From the NCBI GenBank assembly GCA_963761525.1, contig CAVXHG010000008.1, forward strand, positions 248,001-312,000: 64,000 nucleotides of DNA, given 5' to 3'. The position numbers and the translations under genes were made by a program. A model generated the notes under the pieces. The model ran no database searches. It was not told where the DNA came from and worked only from the letters and a program-made list of their open reading frames with translations. Each line of letters starts with the position of its first letter. The stretch's first letter is position 1. Source of the stretch: BOG-931 sp963761525 (GTDB taxonomy: Bacteria; Pseudomonadota; Alphaproteobacteria; Rhizobiales; Xanthobacteraceae). Of the stretch, positions 34,724 to 43,857 are shown piece by piece.

Positions 34724-35584
34724 TTGCCTAAATTCATCGAACATTTCGAGCCGTTGGCGCGCGATTACGACGTTCTGTTTTGCGATGTCTGGGGCGTCGT
34801 GCATAACGGCATCGCCGCCTACCAGGACGCGTGCACGGCGCTGACGCGCTTTCGCGCCGGCGGCGGTACCGTTGTTCTGATTACGAATGCGCCGCGACCC
34901 GGGATCGCGGTGAAGCTCATTCTCGACCGTCTGGCTGTGCCGGAGAGTGTTTTTGACGCGATCACAAGCTCGGGCGACGTGACCCGCGGCATCGTCGAGA
35001 GCCGGCTCACTGAGAATGTCTTTCATCTCGGTCCGGAGCGCGATCACTCGATCTTCACGGATCTTAATGTGAAGTTTGCCCCTCTGGAGTCCGCCAACTA
35101 CGTCGTGTGCTCAGGACTGTTCGACGATACCGTCGAGACGCCCGACAGCTATCGCGACATGCTGGCATTTATGCGTGCGCGCTCGTTGTTCATGCTCTGC
35201 GCCAATCCCGACATTGTCGTCGAGCGCGGTGACACATTGGTCTATTGCGCCGGTGCGCTCGCGGATGCCTATGCCACGCTCGGCGGTGAAGTGCTGTATT
35301 GCGGAAAACCGCACGCGCCGATCTATCAGGTAGCGCTGGCGACGGCGCAGAAGGCGCGCGGCGGGGCGGCGGTCGCGCCCAATCGCATTCTTGCCGTTGG
35401 CGACTCGGTACGGACCGATCTGAAAGGCGCCGATGCTTTCGGCATCGACAGTTTGTTCATTACCTCCGGTATTCACGCCGAAGAATACGGTGGCCGCGAC
35501 ACACCTGACCTCGGCGCGCTCAACACGATTTTCGACGCCGGCGGCGTAATGCCCAAAGCGGCGATGCGCGGATTGAAGTGGTAG
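34724..35584 (+). CDS. Class IIA HAD hydrolase (TIGR01459 type)
   Basis: A 286-residue HAD phosphatase starting at TTG 34724. Motif I is LFCDVWGVVHNG (DxWG in place of DxDG), motif II is VVLITNAPRP, and motif IV is RILAVGDSVRTDLKGADAFG; the class IIA cap sits between II and III. This fits the TIGR01459 family found across alphaproteobacteria, related to NagD and pyridoxal phosphatases. The substrate is unknown. No ATG lies near, and the first conserved residues appear by residue 15, so the TTG start is accepted. In related genomes as I recall it lies close to ribF and ileS, as it does here. Confidence 0.88.
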   Translation: MPKFIEHFEPLARDYDVLFCDVWGVVHNGIAAYQDACTALTRFRAGGGTVVLITNAPRPGIAVKLILDRLAVPESVFDAITSSGDVTRGIVESRLTENVFHLGPERDHSIFTDLNVKFAPLESANYVVCSGLFDDTVETPDSYRDMLAFMRARSLFMLCANPDIVVERGDTLVYCAGALADAYATLGGEVLYCGKPHAPIYQVALATAQKARGGAAVAPNRILAVGDSVRTDLKGADAFGIDSLFITSGIHAEEYGGRDTPDLGALNTIFDAGGVMPKAAMRGLKW

Positions 35585-35606
35585 AGACGAGAGAAGCGAC
35601 CGAGCT

Positions 35607-35990
35607 TCAGACGGTGAATACCGACTTAATCTTGGATTTCAGCGTCTGCGCATTGAACGGCTTGACGATGTAAGTGTTTACGCCAGCCTTCCGTGCCGCG
35701 ATCACATTTTCGGTCTTTGATTCCGCCGTGACCATGATGAAAGGAACCGTGCCCAGACCAGGGTCGGCGCGAACCTCTTTCAGCAGGTCATAGCCCGTCA
35801 TCGGCTCCATGTTCCAATCGGAAATCACGAGGCCATACTTTTTGGCACGCATTTTCTCGAGCGCGCTCGCACCGTCTCTGGCGTCGTCGATATCGGCGAA
35901 GCCAAGTTGGCCCAATAAATTGCGGATGATGCGAACCATAGTGCTGTAATCATCGACGACCAGCACTGGCATTGACAGATCGACAGCCAT
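35607..35990 (-). CDS. CheY-type single-domain response regulator
   Basis: A 127-residue receiver domain with no output domain. The acidic pair is D13-D14 (VLVVDDYSTM), the phosphorylated residue is D58 (VISDWNMEP), the switch Thr lies in IMVTAES, and Lys in YIVKPF. W59 after the phospho-Asp is typical of chemotaxis CheY. It may signal to the flagellar motor or serve as a phosphate sink. No other che genes are in the window, so it is an orphan. It converges with the HAD gene (22 bases between). Confidence 0.9.
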   Translation of the reverse strand: MAVDLSMPVLVVDDYSTMVRIIRNLLGQLGFADIDDARDGASALEKMRAKKYGLVISDWNMEPMTGYDLLKEVRADPGLGTVPFIMVTAESKTENVIAARKAGVNTYIVKPFNAQTLKSKIKSVFTV

Positions 35991-36209
35991 GGCTCTGCGG
36001 AGCTCCTCGTGCGCTACCAGCGCGAAAAATCGGACCGGGTCAGCTTGACAGCATTCCCGTTCCGGACGGGCGAAAACTAAACTTTGCTGCTTGATATCGC
36101 GTTAATCCGCGAGATTCGGCCAAAACAGCATTAACGATCCGCCGCGCTTGACTCCGGCGGCACGGCCACGGCACCTAGCCCCGCAGGATTTCTTAACCAT
36201 TGAAGGCAC

Positions 36210-37169
36210 ATGGCGGCAAAAAGCTTTCTCGTCGTGCGCGACGGTGAGCCGGCCGGCGGCTTGTGCGGTGCGGTAGTCGCCATCGGCAATTTCGACGGCG
36301 TTCATCGCGGTCATCGGGCCGTGATCAGCGCCGCGATGAAGCGCGCCAAGGAGCTTGGGCGGCCTGCGGCGGTGATGACCTTCGAGCCGCACCCGCGAGC
36401 GTTCTTCAAACCGGACGAGCCGCTGTTCCGTCTCACCGACGAGGCTGCCAAGCTTCGGCTGCTTGCTTCGACCGGGCTAGATGGCGCCGTTGTTTTGACG
36501 TTCGATGCCGCGCTGGCGAAGCTCACCGCCGACGAATTCGTCTCGCAAATACTGGTCGAACGTTTCGCAGTCAGCGGGGCGGTCATCGGCTTTAATTTTC
36601 ATTTCGGTATGAACCGCGCCGGTTCTCCGGACTTCCTGATGGCGCAGGGCAAAAAGTACGGTTTTGCCGTCGACGTGGTGCCACGGTTTGAGGACAACGG
36701 CCGCCCAGTGTCGTCCGGGCCGATCCGTGACGCGCTGGCGGCCGGAAAAGTCCGTTTGGCCGAGGAGTTTCTCGGTTACCCGTGGTTCATCACCGGCGTC
36801 GTGATCCATGGCGATAAGCGCGGCCGTGAACTCGGCTTTCCCACTGCCAATATCCGGCTCGAGTCCGCGTGCGGGTTGCGCCATGGCATCTACGCCGTGC
36901 GTGTCAGCGTCGGCGGTCGTCATTACGACGCTGTCGCCAATTTCGGCCGCCGGCCGATGTTCGACACCGGCGCCGTGTTGCTTGAAGTTTTTCTGTTCGA
37001 TTTTTCCGGGGACCTTTACGGCAGCGAAATCGATGTTGCCTTCATCGAGTGGATCCGGGAAGAACGTATGTTCGATGGCACGGCAGCACTCATCGACCAG
37101 ATGAAGGAAGACAGCCGGTTGGCGCGTGAGGCGCTTGGAAAATCCGGCAATGCCTTTCCGCCGATTTAG
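36210..37169 (+). CDS. ribF: Bifunctional riboflavin kinase/FAD synthetase
   Basis: A 319-residue enzyme that makes FMN from riboflavin and FAD from FMN. The N-terminal nucleotidyltransferase part has AIGNFDGVHRGHRAVI (HxGH) and VIGFNFHFGMNRAGSPDFL (FRFG-like). The C-terminal riboflavin kinase part has FLGYPWFITGVVIHGDKRGRELGFPTANI, with GFPTAN as the ATP-binding signature, and DLYGSEIDVAFIEWIR. Order and length are normal. In relatives it is upstream of ileS and lspA; here three small membrane genes on the other strand lie between. Confidence 0.95.
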   Translation: MAAKSFLVVRDGEPAGGLCGAVVAIGNFDGVHRGHRAVISAAMKRAKELGRPAAVMTFEPHPRAFFKPDEPLFRLTDEAAKLRLLASTGLDGAVVLTFDAALAKLTADEFVSQILVERFAVSGAVIGFNFHFGMNRAGSPDFLMAQGKKYGFAVDVVPRFEDNGRPVSSGPIRDALAAGKVRLAEEFLGYPWFITGVVIHGDKRGRELGFPTANIRLESACGLRHGIYAVRVSVGGRHYDAVANFGRRPMFDTGAVLLEVFLFDFSGDLYGSEIDVAFIEWIREERMFDGTAALIDQMKEDSRLAREALGKSGNAFPPI

Positions 37170-37190
37170 CGGGCATGATCAGGAAAAGCA

Positions 37191-37215
37191 CGCCCTCGGA
37201 CTTGATCCGAGGGCG
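37191..37215. repeat. Strong hairpin inside a REP-like intergenic element
   Basis: CGCCCTCGGA (37191-37200) and TCCGAGGGCG (37206-37215) form a perfect 10-base stem with a 5-base loop, 21 bases after ribF and 31 bases before the end of the convergent gene. It is flanked by GCATGATC...GGAAAAG (37173-37188) and CCGGTTTTCC (37220-37229), both words of the REP-like elements elsewhere in the window, so it looks like a composite member of the same group. It probably terminates both genes. Confidence 0.65.
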
Positions 37216-37246
37216 GACGCCGGTTTTCCAACAAGATAAATCCGCG

Positions 37247-37696
37247 CTACTCGCCGGCGTCTTGACCTTGCTGGCGACGATCGCGCGCCCATTGCGCCGC
37301 CATGAAGCCGACCAGCGCCACCGGAATGATGCGCTGCCAGCCGAATTCGCGCCCGATTTGCACCGCGGTAGCGAGAACCCGCGGATCGAGCAACCATGAT
37401 GGCGCGTGTGCGCGTGCCGCGCGCTCAAGGATGGCGCGCTCGCGGGCACGCCGGCGGCCCAGGGCACAGACGACGAGGCCGATCACGGCGATCAGGAAAA
37501 ATACGCCGGCCATGATCAGCCCGGCATAGACGCTGCCAACGTGGATCGCGATCCAATCGTAACCGGCGACGCACAGGAAAGCGAAGCCGGTAACGCCCGC
37601 TATTGCAATAATACAAAGACAAATAATGAAAGATGTCGTGATCCCGGTTCGCGATTGAACCGAGAGCATCATGTCGTGCATGAGGTTTTTAAACAT
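37247..37696 (-). CDS. YqjE-like inner-membrane protein (holin 3_6 family)
   Basis: A 149-residue membrane protein with two long helices (about 21-46 and 55-82), a basic region RRRARERAILERAARA and a short C-terminal hydrophobic stretch IIPVALVGFMAAQW. It lies downstream of a DUF883 (YqjD/ElaB-type) gene on the same strand, 45 bases away. In E. coli yqjD and yqjE are neighbours and YqjE is a PF07332 protein; the same pairing suggests this is the YqjE counterpart. Function in either organism is not settled; YqjD binds ribosomes at the membrane in stationary phase. Confidence 0.6.
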   Translation of the reverse strand: MFKNLMHDMMLSVQSRTGITTSFIICLCIIAIAGVTGFAFLCVAGYDWIAIHVGSVYAGLIMAGVFFLIAVIGLVVCALGRRRARERAILERAARAHAPSWLLDPRVLATAVQIGREFGWQRIIPVALVGFMAAQWARDRRQQGQDAGE

Positions 37697-37741
37697 CGCG
37701 CTCTCGTGCCGGACCTTTGCTTAGATTCGGCCTTCAGACCT

Positions 37742-38134
37742 TCAGCGCCGCCACGTTGCGCCAAAAAAGAAGCCGATCGCGGCAACGATCGCGAGCGTCG
37801 TATAAGGACGTTTCGCAAGTGACTCGTCGATGGCTCCGACAAAGTTGTCGGAGACGTCGCGCACAGCGCCGGCTGCTTCGCGGCCTTTGTCTTGCGCGTT
37901 CGCAAGCGCCTCGTCGACGCTGGATCGTGCGCGCTGCCACGCTGCGTTGCCTTTGTCGCTCAGGATCTCACCGACTTGGTCGGCGAGCCGCGCGAAATCC
38001 TCGCGCAAGGCCGCAAGGTCGGCCTGAATATCGCCGGATGCTTCTCTGGCAGCATTGTTAACCTCGCGCAGACCTTCACGGGCATCCTTGGCGGTTTCGC
38101 GCACATTTTGTGACGCAGTGGATGCGGTATTCAT
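37742..38134 (-). CDS. DUF883 family (YqjD/ElaB-type) membrane-anchored protein
   Basis: A 130-residue tail-anchored protein. Residues 1-100 are a long polar, Ala/Glu/Lys/Arg-rich amphipathic helix (ASGDIQADLAALREDFARLADQVGEIL), followed by RPYTTLAIVAAIGFFFGATWRR, the characteristic C-terminal glycine-containing membrane helix ending in arginines. This is the DUF883 layout. E. coli YqjD and ElaB bind ribosomes and attach them to the inner membrane in stationary phase; the same role is likely but not shown. It pairs with the YqjE-like gene downstream. Confidence 0.85.
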   Translation of the reverse strand: MNTASTASQNVRETAKDAREGLREVNNAAREASGDIQADLAALREDFARLADQVGEILSDKGNAAWQRARSSVDEALANAQDKGREAAGAVRDVSDNFVGAIDESLAKRPYTTLAIVAAIGFFFGATWRR

Positions 38135-38201
38135 TATTATTCTCCGTGCTTTAAAGCAGTTGAATTTGCCCGGTTAAGTACCCCAGCGCAAGAAAGTTCC
38201 A

Positions 38202-39395
38202 TCAATCGGGTAGCTGGACATCATCGGTCGGAAACAAATGGTTGAAGACAACCAGCGCGACGATGGATAGAGGCACCGCGAGAAACGAGCCGATTGGACC
38301 CCACATCCACGTCCAGAACGCCAAAGCGAGGAAAACCAGCAGCGGATTAAGCGTCAGCCGCCGTCCAATCACCGTCGGGGTAACAAAGTGACCCTCGGTC
38401 GTCGTAACCACGATCAGCCCAAGCGGTGCAATCAGGGCATGACCAAGCGAGGGAAAGGTGACGAGGCCGACGCTAAACAGCACCACCACCATCACTGCTG
38501 GGCCGACATAAGGCACGTAGTTGAAGAGTGCAGCGAGTAACCCGAAGATCGCCGGGTTCGGCAAGCCGATCAGCCACGCGCCAACGCCGACGACAATACC
38601 GACCGATATGTTGATGGCGGTGACCATGGTCAGGTAGGCCGCGAGATTACCCTCGATATCCCGCATGATTTTCAGGAAACGAAGTTTGGTGTCCCGGTTG
38701 CTGAACATCGAGACGATCTGGTTTCGCAGATTGATCTGGCCGACCAGAAAAAACATCAGCGTGAAGAAGAACAGAACGATCTCGCCCGCTGCGGGCGTGA
38801 CAAACGCGACAACCGGCAGAACGACATTGGGTGGTTCCGACGGCGCTGGCAGCAGGCCATTGCTGCCAAACAGCGTGCCTTCGAGCTGATGTAACGCCGC
38901 GAGCGGCTCGTCGAACACCGAAAGTTTAGTGCGGATGCTGGCGCCGATCTCTGGTGCGCGGCCGATCCATTCGGTTACCGGTCCTGCCAGCGCCGTTGCT
39001 GCGACCGCAAGCGCACCCGCACATACCAGGACCAGGAGTGTCGCGGTGATCCAGGGTGAGATGCCGCGCTTCTGCGCTGCTTTGATGAATGGGGCGAGCG
39101 TCAGCGCGACCACCGCCGCCGCGACCACCGGCAGCAAGATCGCCTTGCCGATGTAAAGGAAGCCGCCGAACAGCAGTAGAAAGATGCCAATCGTCGCGGC
39201 TGAGCCGGCCGAGAGCCACATCTTCTCAAGGCTATCGACCGGTTTCGGATCGTTGATAATCAGCGCGTGACGCGCCTCGCGCGACGCGCGGAGATATTCC
39301 ACAAATCCCTCCAAGGCCCAACGGCCTCTATTGGCCCAACCCAATCCAATTCGAGCGCTAACGCGCCGCAGGAGCGAGGGGTTCCGAAGAGCCAT
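38202..39395 (-). CDS. AI-2E family transporter (PerM-like permease)
   Basis: A 397-residue membrane protein with about eight helices. A first pair (ATIGIFLLLFGGFLYIG, ILLPVVAAAVVALTLAPF) is followed by a large soluble loop, then GVWLIGLPNPAIFGLLAALFNYVPYVGPA-like helices with the family word NYVPYVGP, and a C-terminal FLAVPLSIVALVVFNHLFPTD. It belongs to the AI-2E/PerM family; members export various small molecules or couple to cation exchange, so the autoinducer name should not be taken as function. It is divergent from ileS, with 74 bases between. Confidence 0.9.
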   Translation of the reverse strand: MALRNPSLLRRVSARIGLGWANRGRWALEGFVEYLRASREARHALIINDPKPVDSLEKMWLSAGSAATIGIFLLLFGGFLYIGKAILLPVVAAAVVALTLAPFIKAAQKRGISPWITATLLVLVCAGALAVAATALAGPVTEWIGRAPEIGASIRTKLSVFDEPLAALHQLEGTLFGSNGLLPAPSEPPNVVLPVVAFVTPAAGEIVLFFFTLMFFLVGQINLRNQIVSMFSNRDTKLRFLKIMRDIEGNLAAYLTMVTAINISVGIVVGVGAWLIGLPNPAIFGLLAALFNYVPYVGPAVMVVVLFSVGLVTFPSLGHALIAPLGLIVVTTTEGHFVTPTVIGRRLTLNPLLVFLALAFWTWMWGPIGSFLAVPLSIVALVVFNHLFPTDDVQLPD

Positions 39396-39469
39396 TCCCG
39401 GTGCGTTGCAACACGCTCTTTCCGCTCTGCCGCGGGCCTGTTAGAAGGCCCAGGTTTTGCAGGGATAAA

Positions 39470-42445
39470 ATGACCGAATCGGCTTCAAAAGCGCGCGATT
39501 ACAGCGAAACGCTGTTTCTGCCCAAGACCGAGTTTCCGATGCGCGCTGGGCTGCCGCAAAAGGAGCCCGGCATTCTTGAGCGCTGGCGGGACCTTGGGCT
39601 TTACGAGCGCCTGCGGGCCGACAGCAAAGGCCGGCCACGCTTCGTGCTGCACGATGGTCCGCCCTACGCCAACGGCAACATCCATATCGGCCACGCGCTC
39701 AACAAGATTCTCAAGGACGTGGTGACACGCAGCCAGCAGATGCTCGGCTTCGACTCAAATTACGTACCGGGCTGGGACTGTCACGGCCTGCCGATCGAGT
39801 GGAAGATCGAGGAAGACAATTACCGCAGCAAGGGCAAAGCCAAGCCGGATTTCTCCGATGCCGCTGCACTCGTCGCGTTTCGGAAAGAATGCCGGCAATT
39901 TGCCGAGCACTGGATCAATGTGCAGCGTCAGGAGTTTCAACGGCTCGGCGTGATCGGCGACTGGGCGCATCCCTACACCACGATGAGCTTTCCCGCTGAA
40001 GCGCAGATCGCGCGCGAGATCATGAAGTTCGCGGCGAACGGCACGCTCTATCGCGGCTCGAAGCCGGTGATGTGGTCGGTGGTGGAGAAGACTGCGCTCG
40101 CCGAAGCCGAGGTCGAGTACGAAGACTACACGTCCGATACGGTGTGGGTGAAGTTTCCCGTGATCTCCGGTAAGGGCCACGCGCTGACCGGCGCTTCCGT
40201 CGTGATCTGGACCACCACGCCTTGGACGATTCCTGGCAATCGCGCGATCAGCTATTCGCCGAAGGTCGAGTACGGGCTTTACAGGGTTGTTGATGCGCCT
40301 GCCGACAATTGGGCGAAGCCCGGCGATCTTTTCATCCTGTCGGATAAGTTGGCGATTGACGTTTTTCGCCAGGCGCGGGTCACGGCTTACAAGAAAGTCC
40401 AGGACATCAGCGAGTCACTGGCCGGACTGGTATGTTCGCATCCGCTGAAGGGGTTCGCAGGCAATTACGATTTCACTGTCCCCTTGCTGCCTGGCGATCA
40501 CGTCACCGACGACACCGGCACCGGCTTTGTGCACACCGCGCCCGGCCACGGCCGTGAGGACTTCGATGTCTGGATGGCGAATGCGCCGAAGCTCGCTGCT
40601 CAGGGCATCAATATCAATATTCCTTACACCGTCGATGCAGATGGCCGCTTTACCGAACAGGCGCCGGGGTTCACCGGCAAACGCGTGCTCAACGACAAGG
40701 GCGAAAAGGGCGATGCCAACGAGGCGGTGATCAAGGCGCTGATCGACGCTGGCATGCTGGTCGCGCGCAGCCGCCTCAAGCACCAATATCCCCATTCGTG
40801 GCGCTCGAAGAAGCCGATCATCTACCGTAATACGCCGCAGTGGTTCATCGCGATGGACAAGGACATTGCCAAGCATGGCGATACGCTGAGGCATCGCGCC
40901 CTGACTGCGATCGAGACGACACGCTGGGTGCCGGCGCAGGGCGAGAACCGTATCAACGGTATGGTCGAAGGCCGCCCCGATTGGGTGATTTCGCGCCAGC
41001 GCGCCTGGGGTGTGCCGATTACGGTATTCATCAAGGAGCAGCCGGACGGCTCGGTGGAGATCCTTGATGATCCCGACGTCAATGTCCGGATCGTCGAGGC
41101 CTTCGAAGCTGAAGGCGCCGACGCGTGGTACGCAGCCGGTGCACGTGAGCGCTTTCTCGGCAAGCTTGCCAATGACAGCTGGCGAAAGGTCGACGACATT
41201 CTCGACGTCTGGTTCGATTCCGGCTCAACCCATGCTTTCGTTCTGGAAGATCCGAAACATTTTCCCGGCCTTGCCGGTATCAAGCGCAAGGTCGACGGCG
41301 GCAACGATACAGTCATGTATCTGGAAGGCTCCGATCAGCATCGTGGCTGGTTTCAGTCTTCACTGCTGGAGAGTTGCGGTACGCGTGGCCGAGCGCCGTT
41401 CGACACCGTGCTCACCCATGGCTTCGTGCTCGACGAGAGCGGGCACAAAATGTCGAAGTCGCTCGGCAATGTCACCGCGCCGCAGAATGTCATCAAAGAC
41501 TCCGGAGCCGACATTTTGCGGATGTGGGTATGCGCGGCCGACTATGCCGACGATCTCCGTATCGGTCCGGAAATCCTGAAAACCACTATTGAGACCTACC
41601 GCAAGCTGCGCAACACGTTGCGCTGGATGCTTGGCAGTCTGGGGCACTTTCAGCCGTCCGATCGCATCGCACCTGAGAAAATGCCGGAGCTTGAGCGGTT
41701 GATGCTGCACCGGCTTGCGGAACTCGATCCGCAAATCCGCGCGGCCTATGCCGATTTCGATTACAAACGCATCTTCGCGGCGCTTAGCGCGTTTATGACA
41801 GTCGATCTGTCCGCGTTTTACTTCGATATCCGCAAAGACGCGCTTTATTGCGATCCGTATTCCTCGCTGACGCGCAAATCCTGCCTCACCGTGCTCGATC
41901 ATCTGTTTCGCGCGACGGTGACGTGGCTGGCGCCGATGCTCTGTTTCACTGCAGAGGAAGCGTGGCTCGCGCGCGATCCGTCGGCGGTGTCGGTCCATCT
42001 CGAGCAGTTTCCGGCGATACCCCAATCCTGGCGCAACGATGGGCTCGCCGAGAAGTGGCGCAAGCTTCGCAATATCCGCAGGGTCGTTACCGGCGCGCTT
42101 GAGCTTGAACGCGCTGCAAAGCGCATCGGCTCCTCGCTCGAAGCGGCGCCCATAATCTATGTCGACGATGCCGATCTGTTTGCCGCCGCCGTCGACACCG
42201 ATCTTGCCGAACTTTGCATCACCTCGGCGGCGACGCTGGTTGAAGGCGAGGGGCCTAACTCCGCATTCCGGCTCGACGATGTGCGCTCGGTTTCGGTCGA
42301 GCCGCGTTTGGCGGAAGGCAAAAAGTGCGCGCGTTCGTGGAAAATCTCGGCCGCGGTCGGCAACGATCCGCAATATCCGGACGTGACGCCGCGCGATGCG
42401 CAGGCGCTCCGCGAATGGGACGCAATGCGCAAGGCGGCAGGTTAG
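39470..42445 (+). CDS. ileS: Isoleucyl-tRNA synthetase
   Basis: A 991-residue class I synthetase from ATG 39470. HIGH is in GNIHIGHALNKILKD near residue 70, WKIEEDNYRSKGK follows, an editing (CP1) domain includes VIWTTTPWTIPGNRAI and GTGFVHTAPGHGREDFD, and KMSKS is in HKMSKSLGN near residue 659. After the anticodon-binding helical domain, the C-terminus lacks the four-cysteine zinc finger seen in E. coli IleS and ends in ALREWDAMRKAAG, as in alphaproteobacterial enzymes. It is translationally close to lspA (5 bases), the usual ileS-lspA order. Confidence 0.97.
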   Translation: MTESASKARDYSETLFLPKTEFPMRAGLPQKEPGILERWRDLGLYERLRADSKGRPRFVLHDGPPYANGNIHIGHALNKILKDVVTRSQQMLGFDSNYVPGWDCHGLPIEWKIEEDNYRSKGKAKPDFSDAAALVAFRKECRQFAEHWINVQRQEFQRLGVIGDWAHPYTTMSFPAEAQIAREIMKFAANGTLYRGSKPVMWSVVEKTALAEAEVEYEDYTSDTVWVKFPVISGKGHALTGASVVIWTTTPWTIPGNRAISYSPKVEYGLYRVVDAPADNWAKPGDLFILSDKLAIDVFRQARVTAYKKVQDISESLAGLVCSHPLKGFAGNYDFTVPLLPGDHVTDDTGTGFVHTAPGHGREDFDVWMANAPKLAAQGININIPYTVDADGRFTEQAPGFTGKRVLNDKGEKGDANEAVIKALIDAGMLVARSRLKHQYPHSWRSKKPIIYRNTPQWFIAMDKDIAKHGDTLRHRALTAIETTRWVPAQGENRINGMVEGRPDWVISRQRAWGVPITVFIKEQPDGSVEILDDPDVNVRIVEAFEAEGADAWYAAGARERFLGKLANDSWRKVDDILDVWFDSGSTHAFVLEDPKHFPGLAGIKRKVDGGNDTVMYLEGSDQHRGWFQSSLLESCGTRGRAPFDTVLTHGFVLDESGHKMSKSLGNVTAPQNVIKDSGADILRMWVCAADYADDLRIGPEILKTTIETYRKLRNTLRWMLGSLGHFQPSDRIAPEKMPELERLMLHRLAELDPQIRAAYADFDYKRIFAALSAFMTVDLSAFYFDIRKDALYCDPYSSLTRKSCLTVLDHLFRATVTWLAPMLCFTAEEAWLARDPSAVSVHLEQFPAIPQSWRNDGLAEKWRKLRNIRRVVTGALELERAAKRIGSSLEAAPIIYVDDADLFAAAVDTDLAELCITSAATLVEGEGPNSAFRLDDVRSVSVEPRLAEGKKCARSWKISAAVGNDPQYPDVTPRDAQALREWDAMRKAAG

Positions 42446-42450
42446 CCGCG

Positions 42451-43023
42451 GTGGTGGACGTTCCCAAGGAACAGACCGCGCATGGTTACGCTTGGGGACC
42501 GTTGAGCGGCCTTGGGCTGGCTGTTGGCGTGCTGGCCTGCCTCGTCGATCAGGCCGCGAAATTCTGGCTGCTCTATGGGCTCGACCTGCCAAGCCGGTCT
42601 CGTATCGCGCTGACGCCCTTTATCGAACTGCTGCTGACCTGGAACACCGGGATCAGCTACGGGCTGTTCCCGCAGCAGGGTCCGCTCGGCCAATGGGCGT
42701 TGCTGGCCTTCAAGGTCGCGGCGGTCGCATTCCTATGGGTTTGGCTGACCCGTGCGGCATCGCGGCTCACTGCCGTTGCCCTGGGCCTCATTATCGGTGG
42801 AGCGGTCGGCAACGCTATCGACCGGCTGCATTGGCCGGGAGTGCTCGATTTCGTGCTTTTTCACATCGAGACGGTGACTTGGAGCTTCCGCTGGTACGTC
42901 TTCAACCTTGCCGATGTCGCTATCGTTGCAGGGGTTTTTGGACTTTGTATGAATCGCTACGAACCGGCAACGCCGCAAAAGCGCCCTGATCTCGTATATA
43001 AAAAGTTTTACGGGGTCGGGTGA
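42451..43023 (+). CDS. lspA: Lipoprotein signal peptidase
   Basis: A 190-residue inner-membrane aspartyl protease that cleaves signal peptides of diacylglyceryl-prolipoproteins. The start is GTG 42451 (GTG 42454 also possible). Four membrane helices are visible. The two catalytic aspartates are in GNAIDRLHWPGVLDF and FNLADVAI; TWNTGISYGLF is the conserved NxG region. It directly follows ileS and precedes a secreted protein gene after 54 bases. Confidence 0.95.
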   Translation: MVDVPKEQTAHGYAWGPLSGLGLAVGVLACLVDQAAKFWLLYGLDLPSRSRIALTPFIELLLTWNTGISYGLFPQQGPLGQWALLAFKVAAVAFLWVWLTRAASRLTAVALGLIIGGAVGNAIDRLHWPGVLDFVLFHIETVTWSFRWYVFNLADVAIVAGVFGLCMNRYEPATPQKRPDLVYKKFYGVG

Positions 43024-43077
43024 GCCCTTTCGGGCGACCGCAGAGCCACGTATCGGGCTCCTTGGGTGGGTAAGGGT

Positions 43078-43773
43078 ATGCCGCAGGATCGTATCAGCGA
43101 CCGCGAGGTTGGCCGCCACCTGTTGACGCGGACGGCCTTGTGCGGGGCTTTGGCCGCCACGATGATTTTCGGCGGGACTGCCGCCTGGGCAGGCGATGAC
43201 GATGGCGGCGGACCTTCGGTAATCAGTTCGATTATGCACACGCTGGGCTTTAAGGCCCCAGGCGATACCTATGCTGGCATTGACTATAACGAGCGCTCGC
43301 CGCTTGTCGTGCCGCCGACCCGGGATCTGCCGCCGCCGGTCAGCAACGCGGCGCCGCCGGTTGCGAATTGGCCGAAGGATATGGACGTCGCGCGAAAGAA
43401 GAAGGCCAAGGTGGATGACAAGCCGCGCTACCAGGTCGGCGACTTCGTGATGAACGACGCTCGTGTGTTGAGACCGGACGAGCTTGATAAGCCGGGTGCT
43501 TCCAGGGCCAGCGCCGGGGGCGATGGGGATTCAACCGCGAATTCGATGATGACGGATCCGAACGATCACAGCACCAAGAAGAGCTTGTTTAGCGGCTTAT
43601 TCAAGAAGGACCCACAGTATACGACCTTCACCGGCGAGCCGACGCGTGAAACACTGACCGAACCGCCGGCGGGATATATGACGCCGTCGCCCGATCAGCC
43701 TTATGGGATGGGGCCCGCTGAGTCGAAATACAAGGTACCGACGCTTGCCGATCGGATGGAAGCGCCGCGTTAA
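43078..43773 (+). CDS. Secreted Pro-rich protein, DUF3035-like
   Basis: A 231-residue protein from ATG 43078. A signal peptide (LLTRTALCGALAATMIFGGTAAWAG) is followed by a low-complexity, proline-rich region: ERSPLVVPPTRDLPPPV recalls the PLVVPPxxxLPPP word of DUF3035 proteins found downstream of lspA in alphaproteobacteria. The rest is polar, with FKKDPQYTTFTGEPTRETLTEPP and a C-terminus VPTLADRMEAPR. No cysteine follows the signal, so it is not a lipoprotein. It may act in the outer membrane or periplasm with the M16 proteases that follow. Confidence 0.68.
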   Translation: MPQDRISDREVGRHLLTRTALCGALAATMIFGGTAAWAGDDDGGGPSVISSIMHTLGFKAPGDTYAGIDYNERSPLVVPPTRDLPPPVSNAAPPVANWPKDMDVARKKKAKVDDKPRYQVGDFVMNDARVLRPDELDKPGASRASAGGDGDSTANSMMTDPNDHSTKKSLFSGLFKKDPQYTTFTGEPTRETLTEPPAGYMTPSPDQPYGMGPAESKYKVPTLADRMEAPR

Positions 43774-43857
43774 GGTGACGTTCGGGGCAGCGTGATGCCC
43801 GGGCTGGTTTCCGACTAAGTATAAGTGGCAGAGTGTTCTGCCGGGGGCGAAAACAGA

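Noticed and set aside
41360..42592. A 410-codon minus-strand open frame opposite ileS and lspA
   Set aside because: The product is Arg-rich and featureless; ileS motifs are unambiguous on the other strand.
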